From NCBI GenBank assembly GCA_028751875.1, contig CM054141.1:69723926-69787925 (forward strand): 64,000 nt of DNA, written 5' to 3'. A program made the position numbers and the translations under genes. Source of the stretch: Rapana venosa. Its lineage: Eukaryota > Mollusca > Gastropoda > Neogastropoda > Muricidae. The notes beneath the pieces were generated by a model that worked only from the letters and a program-made list of their open reading frames with translations, was not told the origin of the DNA and did not search any database. Shown here piece by piece: positions 35,615 through 47,158 of this stretch (the first letter of the stretch is position 1; each line of letters opens with the position of its first letter).

Positions 35615-35740
35615 AGTGTATGTCTTCTTCTTCCCTCTTTTAGTCATGTTTTCTCTGTATGTCGACCAAGTTAGTATTGTTGCTTTTGGGTATGGAAATG
35701 ATATTATGTTGTTGTTATAGTCATTTTAGGGTACCCACCA
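35615..35740 (+). repeat. ~115-bp dispersed duplicate, copy 1
   Basis: 'tcttcttcttccctctttta', 'gtatgtcgaccaagttagta' and 'ttgttatagtcatttta' recur at 36940-37048. Confidence 0.8.
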
Positions 35741-35859
35741 ACCCGCTTTTGTTGAGATTCAACTCAACTAGAGCTCCGATGGTCGGACTCTGGGTATGCG
35801 ACTGTCCACCATAAAGGTAGCCACTTTCCCGCACTGAGGACAGTGTCTAAACACGGCAG

Positions 35860-36105
35860 CAGTGGGCATGACTGTTTTGTTTTAATTACTACGTTCCCAC
35901 CGGCACGAAACTGCCAACTCTTTCGAAAGGCAAAACGGGTTTTAATATGTACACGAGATGTTCTACATGCGTACGCTTCTGAAGGACGTTTTGGGGAAGT
36001 GGAGTCTGGGCAAAATATCCTACAATGGACGTCTGCATGGTGGCTCGATCCCGGGCCGTCAGATCATTAGAGCAACGCTCTGACCACTAGGCTATCCCGC
36101 CACCA
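35860..36105 (-). mobile_element. SINE-A copy with tRNA-like head
   Basis: Antisense SINE-A: 'cgttcccaccggcacgaaac', 'aaaacgggttttaatatgta', 'gacgttttggggaagtggag'. The inverted head has 'gctcgatcccgggccgtcag' and 'ctgaccactaggctatcccg'. Confidence 0.85.
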
Positions 36106-36194
36106 CCACCCCTTCCCCTTTCCTTGAAAATATAAACACGACACCAGTTTGCATACATTGTTTATTTTGTCATCCGTTCTTCCTGGCACATACA

Positions 36195-36320
36195 CACACA
36201 TCCGTGGGAACGGATGACAACATTGACAAAACTGCATACACACGGGGACTGGATGTAAAAAAGCACGGGAGTGCTTATTCCATTATCCTCGAAATAAAAG
36301 GAAAAAAATAAACGGGCGCG

Positions 36321-36367
<47 letters not shown>

Positions 36368-36605
36368 GCGCGCGCACGGGCCAAACAAAAACCTCCCCAA
36401 AAGGCGGATCGAGTTTAAACGTGTTTGCAAGATGTTCCGCGTGCGTTCGCACACGGGGTCTCGGTTTATCGCCTTTCAAGGAGCAGAAATGGGACTGATT
36501 AACGTTAACTCCACGGGGAACAACGCATCCCCTCGACCAGGTGCCTCAAACCCGGGCCCCAGACCAAGAGCCCAGCGCTCTAACCACTAGACCATTCCTA
36601 GCCCT
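36195..36605. mobile_element. Two SINE-A pieces in opposite orientation around (AC)n/(CG)n
   Basis: The piece 36203-36312 is plus-oriented (3' part: 'gggaacggatgacaacattg' to 'cattatcctcgaaataaaag'). After (AC)n-(CG)n (36325-36375), the piece 36390-36603 is minus-oriented and ends in the inverted tRNA-like head ('ctctaaccactagaccattc'). Confidence 0.8.
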
Positions 36606-37246
36606 CCCCACCCCCTCCACCCACCCACCCACGCGCTTTTGCTGAGATTCAAACCAACGACTTCAGAGGACTACAGGTTGGAAGTCACACGCTCTATCTA
36701 CTCGAGAATCGTCTACACATTTTCAAAGGATTTTTTTTTTAAGCGTAACCGTGTACGTGGCCAGCTACACTGTCAATGCTGCACGGGCAATGTGTGTGTG
36801 CGTGTGTGTGTTTGTGTGTGTTTCAGGTCGTTTGACCTGAGGAAATGACGTAAGCAGCCGTCTGCGCGTGCTCAGCAAATATTGTTTTCCGTCCGTCCGA
36901 CAGGCATGGTTGGCAACCATCTTTATCTGAAAGGTAAGTGTTTGTCTTCTTCTTCCCTCTTTCAGTCATGTTGTCTCTTCATGTCGACCAAGTGAGTGTT
37001 GTTGCTTTTGGCATGAAAATGATATAATGTTGTTATAGTCATTTCAAGGAATATACTGAAGGAAAACTGTCAGAAATGCAGAATGTAGCTGTGTGCTATG
37101 TTCACGGTAATTTTCTCGTGCAAGTTGTGTTCAGTCCCTATATTGGGCAATGGTAGTGCGTTTTGCAGAATGGAGATAACTTCATGACTGAATGAAGGTG
37201 AATGCATGTGTCTGTATGTGTGTGTGTGTGCCTGTGTCTTAACTAC
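36606..37246. repeat. ~115-bp dispersed duplicate, copy 2, in unassigned sequence
   Basis: The copy of 35615-35740 is at 36940-37048. Also, 36627-36660 ('cacgcgcttttgctgagatt') resembles 35738-35775, in reversed relative order. No gene seen. Confidence 0.6.
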
Positions 37247-37505
37247 CCTCAAGCAATGGCCTTCTCTTCCAAAAGGCAGTTAAGAGGGGATTTTCGCGTC
37301 TGCCCAAGATGATGTGCGCCCATGCGTATATTAGCACACAATATAGTATTTTGGTTTCTAGTCACATCTGAGGGACTTTCCGAGGAGTGGAGTGGGTACC
37401 GACTTAAACTCTTGGGGAACAATGTTGAATGGGCGTCTGGGTGGTGGCTCAAAGCCAGGCTATTGGACTGCAGTGCAGTGCTCTAGTCACCGGATATTCT
37501 ATACC
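37247..37505 (-). mobile_element. Diverged SINE-A copy
   Basis: 'caatggccttctcttccaaa', 'gtctgcccaagatgatgtgc', 'ctttccgaggagtggagtgg' and 'gtctgggtggtggctcaaag' follow the antisense SINE-A order with many substitutions. Confidence 0.7.
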
Positions 37506-38281
37506 CTCTTCTCCGTGTGTGTGCGTGCGTGCGTACGCGTATGTGTGTGTGTGTGTGTGTGTCTGTGGTTTTAAAGAGAAGATTGATATGTGTTTATTTT
37601 ATGTTTTAATACAATTTTTGGATGTTATGTTCTATTACGTAAGGGGTTTTGTTTTAGACGTTCTATTGATTTCCACATATCTCATTGAAAATTGTGATGT
37701 ATTCATGCCTACAAGGACAGGGTGCAAGACTGTTTGGCTTAAAATCGGTATCATTGCACAGTAAAGTCGTGCATTCAATTTATTTCACAACTTGAAAGGA
37801 AACGTATATCCACGTAATGAATAACCTGGGTGGATTCATGTCAAAGTCTGGTGATATGCGTAAGATGTAGTTCAGCTCCTATAGAGTGTCAGAGAAGATA
37901 GAAACAACACTGGCATGAAGGGGGCTTCTTTCTGAAGACCTTCTGCTGTCCACTTTTTCCTCTATTTTCTATTCACACTGTGAAATACTGACAAAAACGA
38001 TAGCATCCGCCCCAGTTTGAGCGAGCGATCCTTTGCCAAACCTTTTAGTTCTTAGTGATTTAAGCTACGATATCAGTATCAGTGTATCAACTGTATTCTT
38101 TATCGGTGATTTTTACTATGGATGTGCACAGTACTGTTTCCATTTCTGTTGTCCACAGGACGGACGGACACAGACAGGTAGGCAGAGTGACTAGTTAGTC
38201 ACATTCTTCTTCCACTAAAACTTCAGAGAGCATTGCTGTGTGCAGGTAAGCACTTGTCTGTATACATGTGTGTTTTTTGGT

Positions 38282-38284
<3 letters not shown>
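37506..38284. other. No gene recognised
   Basis: A TG/CG patch at 37516-37563, then AT-rich sequence with a 111-codon frame that begins in the SINE and has no domain. Confidence 0.5.
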
Positions 38285-38328
<44 letters not shown>

Positions 38329-38352
38329 CTTCTCTCTCTCTCTCTCCCCCTC
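38285..38352. repeat. (TC)n microsatellite
   Basis: Nearly pure (TC)n with CCT interruptions, flanking the 27-bp array on the left. A similar (TC)n (39627-39705) flanks it on the right. Confidence 0.95.
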
Positions 38353-38357
38353 TCTCT

Positions 38358-39626
38358 TGTGGAATAAAGAGTTTACCAGAGTTTTGTAGAAGAAAGATTT
38401 TACCTGTTTTTGTGGGGAAAAAGTTGCATGGGTTTTTTTTGAAGAAAGAGTTTACCTGGGTTTTGTGGAAGAAAGAGTTACCTTTTTTGGAAGGAAGAAT
38501 TTACTTAGCTTTTGTGGAAGAAATAATTTTTTTTAAGTTTACCTGGTTTTGTGGAAGAAACTTTATCTGATTTTTTGTGTAAGAAATGTTTACCTGGTTT
38601 TTGCGAAGAAAGAGTTTACAGTTTTTCTGTAGAAGAAAGTTTATCTGGTTTTTGTGGGAGAAAGAGTTTACCTGGTTTTTATGGACGAAAATTCCGTGGA
38701 TTTTGACCAAGAAAGAGTTTACCTGATTTCTGTGGAACTAGGAGTTTACTAGGTTTTTGTGAAAGAACGTGTTTACCTGCTTTTTGCGGAAGAAAGAGTT
38801 TACCTGCTTTTTGCGGAAGAAAGATTGTATCTGTTTTTTGCGGAAGAAAGATTTTACTTGGTTATTGTGAAAGAAAGGGTTTACCTGTTTTTTGATGGAA
38901 GAAAGATTTTATTTTTTATACAGAAGAAAGAGTTTACCTGGTTTTGGGTACGAAAATTGTCTGGGTTTTTAGCAAGAAAGAGTTGACCTGATTTTTGTGG
39001 AAATGAGTTTACCGGAGTTTGTGGAAGAGTTTACCAGGTTTCGTGGAAAAAAGAGTTTTCCTTATTTTTTGTGGAAACAAGAATTTACCAGGTTTTGTGG
39101 AAGAGTTTACTTTATTTTTGTAGAAATAAGAGTTTACTGGATTTTTGTGGACGAAATAGTTTACCTGATTTTTGTGGAAGAAAGTTTACCTGGTTTTTGT
39201 GGAAGAAAATTGCCTGGATTTTGTGGAAGAAAGTTTACCTTTTTTCTATGGAAGAAACAGTTTACTGGGTTTTTGTGGAAGAAAGAGTGCACCTGGTTTT
39301 TGTGTGAGAAAGACTTTACCTTTTCTGTGGAAGGAACAGTTATCTGGTGTTTAAGCAAGAAAGAGTGCACCTGGTTTTTGTGTGAGAAAGAGTGTACCTG
39401 TTTTTGTGGAAGAAAAATGCCTGGTTTTGAGCAAAAATGAGTTTACCAGATTTTTGTGGAAGAAAGAGTTAACCTGGTTTTGTGGACAAAAGAGTTTCCC
39501 TGTGTTTTTTAAAGAAAGATTCCACCTGGTTTTTATGGAAGAAAAAGTTTACCATGTTTTTTGTGGAAGAAAATTGCCTGTTTTTTGTGAAAGAAAATGA
39601 GTTTACTTGGTCTTTGTAGAAACACT
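38358..39626 (+). repeat. 1.27-kb degenerate minisatellite, ~27-bp unit
   Basis: The unit is approximately 'gaaagagtttacctgg' + 'tttttgtggaa', about 47 diverged copies with unit lengths of roughly 24-30 bp. In plus frames it reads as nine-residue repeats such as F-T-W-F-L-W-K-K-E, V-Y-L-V-F-V-E-E-R or S-L-P-G-F-C-G-R-K, giving open frames up to 147 codons (38997-39440). Frames shift often between units and no start, signal or splice context supports translation. (TC)n lies on both sides. Confidence 0.92.
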
Positions 39627-39642
39627 CTCTCTCTCCTCTCTC

Positions 39643-39674
<32 letters not shown>

Positions 39675-39705
39675 ATCTCTCTCTCTCTTTTCTCTCCTCC
39701 TCTAT

Positions 39706-40240
39706 CTTTCTTGTTATAGTTGATGTCAGTCTCCAGATTGATTTGATTTTGTTTATGCTATATTTAGATTGGTAATTGAAATGTCGAGGGATTTTTTGCT
39801 CTTGCTTTTTAATTATATTTGAATTTTCTTTCTTTCACAGATCTCTATGAGCAGTTTATGTGTGTAATTGTATCTTGCTTATTTTGCTTCTTTTTGCATA
39901 GTTGCGTATTGTGGATTGTTGTGCTATTCGAGTTATTATTGTAGAATTCAATGTACCGACCTGCGTACCTGCTTCTCTGTCGCTATCTTTGTATTTGTTA
40001 GTCTGTCTGTCTACCTATTTGACTTTCTCCCCACTTCTTTATTTTTAATAACTAACTTTTGTCGCACCTTTTTCTCATGGATTTACTGGTGCCTTGTATA
40101 GAAAGGTTTTGGTGTTTTTTTTCTGATAATACGATAATTCTCTGTGTGTGTGTGTATGCGCGCACGTACGCGCGCGTGTGTGTTATGTGTGTGTGTCATT
40201 GTCTCTCTGCCTCTCTCCTTTGCCCTCTCTGTCTGTCTGT
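39706..40240. other. No gene recognised
   Basis: AT-rich sequence with a TG/CG patch at 40143-40197. No recognised product. Confidence 0.5.
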
Positions 40241-40241
40241 C

Positions 40242-40245
<4 letters not shown>

Positions 40246-40340
<95 letters not shown>

Positions 40341-40420
40341 TCCTCTTCTCTCCTCTCCTCTTTATCCCTCCCCCTTCTCTCTCCCTCTCGCCCCCACTTT
40401 TTTATCTCTCTCTCATTATT
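40246..40420. repeat. (TC)n with C/T-rich flank
   Basis: (TC)n at 40246-40340, then a degenerate pyrimidine tract to 40420. Confidence 0.95.
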
Positions 40421-40559
40421 TGTCTTCGTATATTTGTCTCTAAGAATGTCTGTCTGTCTTTGCCTCCCGTGTGTGTGCGCGTGCATCGCGCGCGTACCAG
40501 CGCGTACCCGTGCGTGTGTATAATGCCGAGTGTGGGTGTTTCCGCGTGTGCGTGTTTAT

Positions 40560-40832
40560 TTTATTTTATATTTATCTTTTATTTCGAGGATAATGGAATA
40601 AGCATTAATGTGCTTTTTTTTATCCGGTCCCCGTGTGTATGCAGTTTTGTAAATTTTGTCATCCGTTCCCACACGCACACAATGGCCTACTCTTCCGAAA
40701 AGTGGAACGGGTTTTAACGTGTGCGCAACATGTTCTGTGTCCGTTCGCACACGGGACTTCGGTTTATAGTCTTATCCGAATGACTTTTGGGGAGAATGGA
40801 GTCGGCACTGATGTTAACTCCATGTTTGTGTG
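40560..40832 (-). mobile_element. SINE-A copy lacking the tRNA head
   Basis: Antisense: 'atttcgaggataatggaata', 'tccgttcccacacgcacaca', 'acgggttttaacgtgtgcgc', 'cgcacacgggacttcggttt', 'gggagaatggagtcggcac'. The head end is replaced by a TG/CG repeat (40826-40915). Confidence 0.88.
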
Positions 40833-41062
40833 TGTGCGTGCGCGCGCGTGTCTATGTATGTGTTTGCTTGTGTGTGTGTATGTGTATGTGTGTGCGCGCG
40901 CGTGCGCATGTGTAAAGAAATGTAGGTGGTGTGGGACTTAGATAAATTTTTAGTTAATGTCTTCCCTGTGATGTGAACGAATGAAAATGTCTGTACATAA
41001 CATTACAAGAGTCTGATGTCAATCGTTATCATTCTGATCATTTAGGTCATTGGGGTTTTTTT

Positions 41063-41453
41063 CTTCTTCGTTTTCTTCTTCTTCTTCTTCTTCTTCTTCT
41101 TCTTCTTTCTTTCTTCCTCTATTTCTTCTTATCATCGTTAACACCATTTTTATCATCATTAACATAATCATAATCATCGTTATCTACATCATCACTAATA
41201 TTATCATCATCACTATCATCATCATCATTATCATCACCATTGTCGTCGTCGCCGCCGCCATCATCATCATCGCTACCTTCATTATTATCAGTAGTGGTTG
41301 ATTTGTTGTTATAATTATCATCATCATCATTATGATTATTGTTATGATGATGATGACGATGATGACGACGACGACGATGATGATGATGATGATTATCAAC
41401 ATCATTACATTACTATCATTGTTATTGCTGTTAAAAAAAAAAAAAAAAAAAAA
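41063..41453. repeat. (TTC)n, (ATC/ATT)n, (GATGAC)n and poly-A
   Basis: TTC units at 41063-41110, a long ATC/ATT field with GTC/GCC variants to about 41280, GAT/GAC units to 41395 and poly-A at 41433-41452. Frames reading Ile-, Ser- or Asp-rich peptides are artefacts. Confidence 0.95.
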
Positions 41454-41454
41454 C

Positions 41455-41656
41455 AGGGTGAAAGGGTGGCGCAGCGCTAAGTGGCGACGCGTTCTCCCGC
41501 TCTCCCCGGGGAGAGCAGCCCGAATTTCACGGAGAGAAATCTGCCATGACTTAAAGTGGTATGAAATAAAATCTGAGCGCTTTGATTTGTTGCTTTACAA
41601 GATTCAGCGCTATATAAATTCCATACATTATTATTATTATTATTATTATCAAGAGT
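41455..41656 (+). mobile_element. tRNA-headed SINE carrying the L2-type 3' tail
   Basis: The head has an A-box-like 'gtggcgcagcgctaagtggc'. The body 'gagagcagcccgaatttcac' is shared with the SINE at 34481. The 3' end 'gcgctttgatttgttgcttt', 'cagcgctatataaattcc' and (ATT)n matches the 3' terminus of the L2-like LINEs. Confidence 0.82.
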
Positions 41657-41734
41657 TGTACCGGCCAGTTGAAATACACCCAAGACCAGGTCACTTCCTC
41701 AGACGGCCATCACCTTGAGCAACTCTCATATTTC

Positions 41735-42445
41735 AGGATTCAAGATTTAATTCCTTTCACCCCTTTTGGGGTATGGAGGATTACAAACAAATTGAACAGG
41801 AGAATAAACCTAACAGCAATACACCCAAAAATAATATGAATACTAACAGGAACTGAAAAGCAAGAGTTCATCGCAAAATGATAAACAGCATTGAAGGTAC
41901 AATACTATTTTTTCAACTATACACATTTCTTTAAAAGACGTAATCTACACTGTCTTGTGAAAGACAAAATTTCAAGCAATACCTACAAATCTTATGAATT
42001 TTGAGAGCAACATGAGAACTTTTCGAAATTTGCATTTCATTAGCCTAGAAAAATTATAACTGGACATGGGTTGAAGAAAATATCGGGCAATAGAATTTTG
42101 TAGTTAATGTCTGAAGTGGGGACATTCCATGATAAAATTAAATGCATCCCCTAAAACAGATATATTACATTTTGAACATATTCTTTCTTCCCTTGGTATA
42201 TTATGGAAACGTCCAACCTCAGTAGGATGCTTGTGACAGCTACAGCAAAACTTCATAAGAGCGTAAACATAGATATCTTGTAGACAAGTTATATAGTTCT
42301 CCATACCAAAATCGATCTTATAGTTGTTGTTTTTTTAATGAAGGCATCTACTGTTATTCCACAGCTCAGTTCTCCATTCATCAACATTTTTTTTCTATTA
42401 TTAAGAAGGCTTTGATATGTGAACTTGTAGAATGAATACTTAATA

Positions 42446-42516
<71 letters not shown>

Positions 42517-44480
42517 TGGAACTTATATAGCGCTATATCTTGCAAAGACAAATCAAAGCGCATGCATTAAACCTAATCTTACTCAGTCATTGCAATCAAT
42601 GATAAATAATCAAAAGTTTAAACAAACAGATATTTACAAACATGGTGCAATGCAGACAAAATCTATGAAATAAAAATTTCGATAGTCAAATGTTTTTCAA
42701 AAGCACACATACTCGCACAGGCCGTATACTTTAGCAGGGTGATAGAACATGGGTTAGATATGAAACAGGAGGGGGGGAAGTCTTAGGTTTGAAATAAATA
42801 TGTCTTGAGGCTGGATTTAAAAGTGTCATAACTAGGTTTCTGGCGAAGAGAGAGAGAGGAAGGTTGTTCCAGATGGATGGACCAGAAATAGAGAATGAGC
42901 GGCGGCCAACAGTGGATTGGTTGAATCTAGGTATTCGTAGGCACAAGGTATCTGCAGTAGAGCGGAGGGAACGTGAAGGAGTGTACAGGTTAAGACATTC
43001 ACATAGGTAGGAGGGTGCAGTTTTGTGGAGACATTTGTAACAGAGGGTACTGATCTTATAATCTACTCTCTGTGGCACAGGCAGCCAGTGTAGAGATCGC
43101 AAGAGAGGGGTAATGTGCTCAGATTTTTTCTTTCTGAGAACTAGTCGAGCTGCGGAGTTTTGTATACGTTGAAGGGAGTGGATAGATGTTGCTGGCAGAC
43201 CAGCTAAAAGAGAATTGCAATAGTCCAGACGTGAAAGAATGAGAGAAGTGACAAGTTTGGCTGTTGCATCAGTGGACAGGTACTTTGAATTGCACTAATA
43301 CGCTGTAATTGATAGTAGCACGACTGACAGGTCTGGGTGATGAATTTTTTCATAGAGAGTGTGTTGTCGATAACGACACCTAGATACTTCACGGAAGTGG
43401 ATAGAGGGACTGATGTATTGCCGAGTTCTATTGAAGTTGTTGTAATGGAAGAGAGTTTGTGTTTGGTCCCTACAAGAATGGCTTCGGTTTTATCTGCATT
43501 TAACTGTAACTTGTTTTGTATCATGCAGTTTTGGATATCTTGAAAGCAGTAGGCCATCTTTGTCAAAACTCTCTCTCCAACAAAACAGTCAAATCCGCTT
43601 TGTACTAAAACATTTTGTATCTTATTTAGCCATGATGATTGAATCAAAGATTTGTCATGTAAATCTTTCATCATCTGATAAACATTTGAGGATATCTTTT
43701 CAGACTGGATGTCAAGCAGTTGCATCCAGAAGCGAACTATTTGAACCGAGACCAACATAGACAAAGGATACCTGCCTGTTTCTCCATATACTAGGCAAAT
43801 TGACGTTGTACGCTTTAAACGAAAAATATACTGTAAAAATCTTAACTGAAACTTATCAATTATTGTTAGGTTTTCATATCCCAAAATTTCACATCCATAC
43901 AACAAAACAGGTACAACGATTTTATCGAATAAATCGTCACATGTATAGGTAGTTCTTTTTGCCGTGCAGTCCTTATCAAACTATAGTAGCTCTATCATAA
44001 GCATTTTTCTTGCATTTTGCAAAACTACCACTCTTACTTAAGTGAATTTCTAAATATTTAAAACTATTGACAACTTCCAACGCTTTTCCACCATACGTAA
44101 ACATGTTTCGAGATCTATTGCGGCCTAGAACCATGATTTTTGTTTTCACTGGATTCACAAGTTTCCACTGAGAACAGTAACCATATAAATTGTCTAAAGC
44201 ATCTTGTGATCCCTTCTTTCTATTAGAGAATAAAATAGTATCATCAGCACATAGCAAAATTAAAAGCCTGACATAGCTGGTTAACATTGTTCCATTCGAT
44301 GAAAATTGAATATTCAATGACATACAATTTCTATCTGTCAAATATAGTTCCAAATCATTCAGAAACATAGAACACAAAACAGGAGAAAGACTATCCACTT
44401 GACGAACACCAGTAAAACTTTTTAAATAGTCTGAACACGCTCCATCACACACACACACAACACACACACACAAACCCAAC
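41735..44480 (-). pseudogene. LINE-A non-LTR retrotransposon, split by an L2-like LINE
   Basis: The 5' piece (44480-43561) encodes RT remnants: G-V-R-Q-V-D-S-L-S-P-V-L-C, the catalytic box C-A-D-D-T (normally Y-A-D-D) near 44240, K-T-K-I-M-V-L-G, then L-L-Y-G-C-E and W-M-Q-L-L. The 3' piece (42435-41735) resumes with E-W-R-T-E-L-W-N, M-E-N-Y and a Cys knuckle (C-S-K-C-N...E-C-P-H), then a 3' UTR. The order agrees with the fragment at 17815-18676. The gap is the L2-like insertion 42440-43560. Frameshifts and stops show it is dead; the 5' end is lost at an (AC) patch near 44450. Confidence 0.82.
42440..43560 (-). pseudogene. L2-like LINE, copy 1, 5'-truncated, inserted in LINE-A
   Basis: The frame reads N-K-L-Q-L-N-A-D-K-T-E-A-I-L-V-G-T, S-V-K-Y-L-G-V, Y-Q-L-Q-R-I-S, then [17 protein letters not shown] and A-P-S-Y-L-C-E. 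This is the thumb and C-terminal part typical of L2/CR1-clade ORF2. It ends at 42720 with a 3' UTR closing in 'agcgctatataagttcca' and (TTA)n on the sense strand. The 43905-43204 open frame fuses LINE-A residues to L2 residues across the junction near 43561. Confidence 0.88.
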
Positions 44481-44589
44481 CACTAACACCACCACTACCA
44501 CCACCTCTTGTTCTACCACACTATGTCACAACAACTGTTTTTGTCACATTTATGACATAACACGTAGAATGTCCACCCACTTCTTCTTA

Positions 44590-46000
44590 TAATGATAATA
44601 ACAATAATAATAATTATAATAATAAATGGAACTTACATAGCGTTGTATCTTGCAAAGACAAATCAAAGTGCATGCATTTAACCTAATCTTACACAGTCAT
44701 GCAGCCAATGACAAACAATCAATAGTTTAAACAAACATACATTACAAAAATGGTACGTTGCAAACCCAATGTATGAAATAAAATTTCAAGAGTCAAATGA
44801 TTTTAAAAAATCACACCCAGAGGTCATATACTTTAGCAGGGTGATAGGACATGGGTTAGTAAAGGTGGAATAGTTCTGATATGAAACAGGAGGGGGGAAA
44901 TCTTAGGTTTGAAATAAATATGTCTTGAGACTGGATTTAAAAGTGTTATAACTAGGCTTCTGGCGAAGAGAGAGAAGGAGCTCATTCCAGGTCGATGGAC
45001 CCGAATTAAAGAACGGCGGCCAACGGTGAATTGGTTGAATCTAGGTATTCGTAGGCACAAGGTATCTGCAGCAGAGCGGGGGGAACGAGAAGGAGTGTAC
45101 AGGTGTAGACATTCACAGAGGTAGGAGGGTGCAGTTTTGTGGAGGCATTTACAACAGAGGGTACTGCTATTATAATTTACTCTCTGTGGCACAGGCAGCC
45201 AGTGGAAAGATCGCAAGAGAAGGGTAATGTGCTCAGATGTTTTCTTTCTGAGAACTAGTCGAGCTGAGGAGTTTTCTATACGTTGAAGGGAGAGGATAGA
45301 TGATGCTGGCAGACCATCCAAAAGAGAATTGCAATAGTCCAGACGTGAAAGAATGAGAGAAGAGACAAGTTTGGATGTTGCATCAGTGGACAGGTACTTT
45401 CGAGTTGCACTAATACGCCGTAATTGATAGTAGCATGACTGACAGGTCTGGGTAGTGAATTTTTGCATAGAGAATGTGTTGTCGATAACAACACCTAGAC
45501 ACTTCACAGCAGTGGATAGAGGGACTGATGTATTGCCGAGTTCTATTGAAGCTATTGTAATGGAAGAGAGTTTGTGTTTGGTCCCTACGAGCATGGCTTC
45601 GGTTGTATTTGCATTTAGCTGTAATTTGTTCTGTGGCATCCAGTTTTGAATATCTTCAAAGCAGTGGGTCATATTTGTCAGGAGAGAAGGCAGATTTTCA
45701 GGAGCAACACTGCATTAAACCTGAGAGTCATCTGCGTAAAAATGATGGTTAATTTGATGACGGTTTATTATATGTGACAGTGGGGCAGTGTAAAGAGTGA
45801 AAAGAGCAGGGCCTAGAACTGATCCCTGTCGGAATTCGCATTCCAGCTTGGCAGGTATTGATTGAATCTTGTTTACTGCAACTGTCTGGAATCGGTCAGT
45901 AAGGTATGAATTAAACCAGGTTAGGGCTGTGCCAGTAACACCGAACGTGTTTTGAAGACGGGAGAGAAGAATTGAGTGGTCTATAGTATCGAATCAGATC
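44590..46000 (-). pseudogene. L2-like LINE, copy 2, 5'-truncated
   Basis: Begins in the RT palm with F-D-T-I-D-H-S-I-L-L (45993-45964) and includes H-H-F-Y-A-D-D-S-Q (near 45745) followed by a stop. Then comes a 279-codon frame (45672-44833) with N-K-L-Q-L-N-A, S-R-L-D-Y-C-N and H-W-L-P-V-P-Q-R-V. The 3' UTR ends in (AAT/ATA)n at 44597-44630. It is very similar to copies 1 and 3. It contains an in-frame stop and probably indels. Confidence 0.9.
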
Positions 46001-46193
46001 AACACTATGTCACACAAAGTGTAACATGCCCTGCCCCTCACCTGCTTTGACGACCTATGTCCCATCAAACAACGCTATGTCACCATTGCAAAATAGCGTC
46101 TCATTCCCCAGAAGATGAAGACACTGTGTCCTCGTTGTAACAAAGCGTGTTGATCCCCCTTCCCCCCCCCCCCCCCCCCCCCCCCCACCTACC
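46001..46193. other. Spacer with poly-C
   Basis: Short phrases such as 'ctatgtcac' recur; poly-C at 46160-46187. No gene. Confidence 0.6.
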
Positions 46194-47158
46194 TATGCCA
46201 GTGTCTCCACGCCAAAGAAAAGTAAGAAAAAAGAAGCGGAAAGACCAGGGAAAATGCCAACAAATCAGAAACGCAGCACAACAAAGAGGAAAAGAAGAAG
46301 CGAAGAAACAAAAGAAAGCTCCCCTCTTCCCCCCAACCCCCCCCCCCCCCAAAAAAAAAAAACACCCCAAAAACCAGAAAATGGAAACGCTTCAAAAACA
46401 GCTGCTGAAAAAAAGTGGAAGAGAGAGAAAATAAGCAGAAAAAAATACTGTTGTAGAAACAGCAAAAGAAACAGCAGAACGATTAGCGGAAACCAGAGAA
46501 GAGAGGGAACACTGGAAGGAAGAGACAAAGAGAAAGAAAACGGAACAAAGAGGAGACAAAGAACGAAATGAAATATAAACAACAAACAGACAAACAAACC
46601 AGAACAACAGAGCAACAACAACAACAAAAGAAAAGTAGGTGGAATAGAGAGAAGGAAAACGGTAGCTGGATGACATCTTTTAGAAGCTCAAGACTAAGTG
46701 GTAGAAATAAAAATGAATGGATAAAAGACAAAGAAACAAAACAAAAACAAAACGAAGACAGATAGAAAAGAAGGAACAAAACCAAAAGAAATGAAAATAA
46801 ACCAAGAAGTAAAGCAAGAATATAGAACGCTGGAAAAAAGTTTAAGTAAAAAAAAAGAAAAACGAAGCGTAATAAAAGGCATAAATATGCACATTATAAG
46901 CTTTTAGCTTGTTGCTGCTCTATTATACTTGTATATATGTATGGTTTTCTTTGCATAAAATCTTGTTTTAAACCAATAAAACGAAATGAACAGAAGAAGT
47001 GGAAGAAAGAGAGGTAGGAGAAGGAAAGAGATTGTCAAAAAGGCAACCAAAAAAAAAAAAATGAATAAACAGGCGGAACAAAAAGAAAGCACGAAAGCCA
47101 CAGAGCACGCCAAGAGAAGAGGAATAAAAAGAAGCTGGCAGAAACACAAGAAGCAGCT
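46194..47158 (+). repeat. Purine-rich degenerate array, block 1
   Basis: The plus strand is dominated by A and G with recurring words such as 'agaaac', 'agcagaa' and 'gaaaagc'. A T-rich spacer at 46895-46980 interrupts it ('gcttgttgctgctc', 'ttttaaaccaataaaac'). Minus frames are Phe/Leu/Ser-rich and plus frames Lys/Arg/Glu-rich, both from composition alone. Confidence 0.75.
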
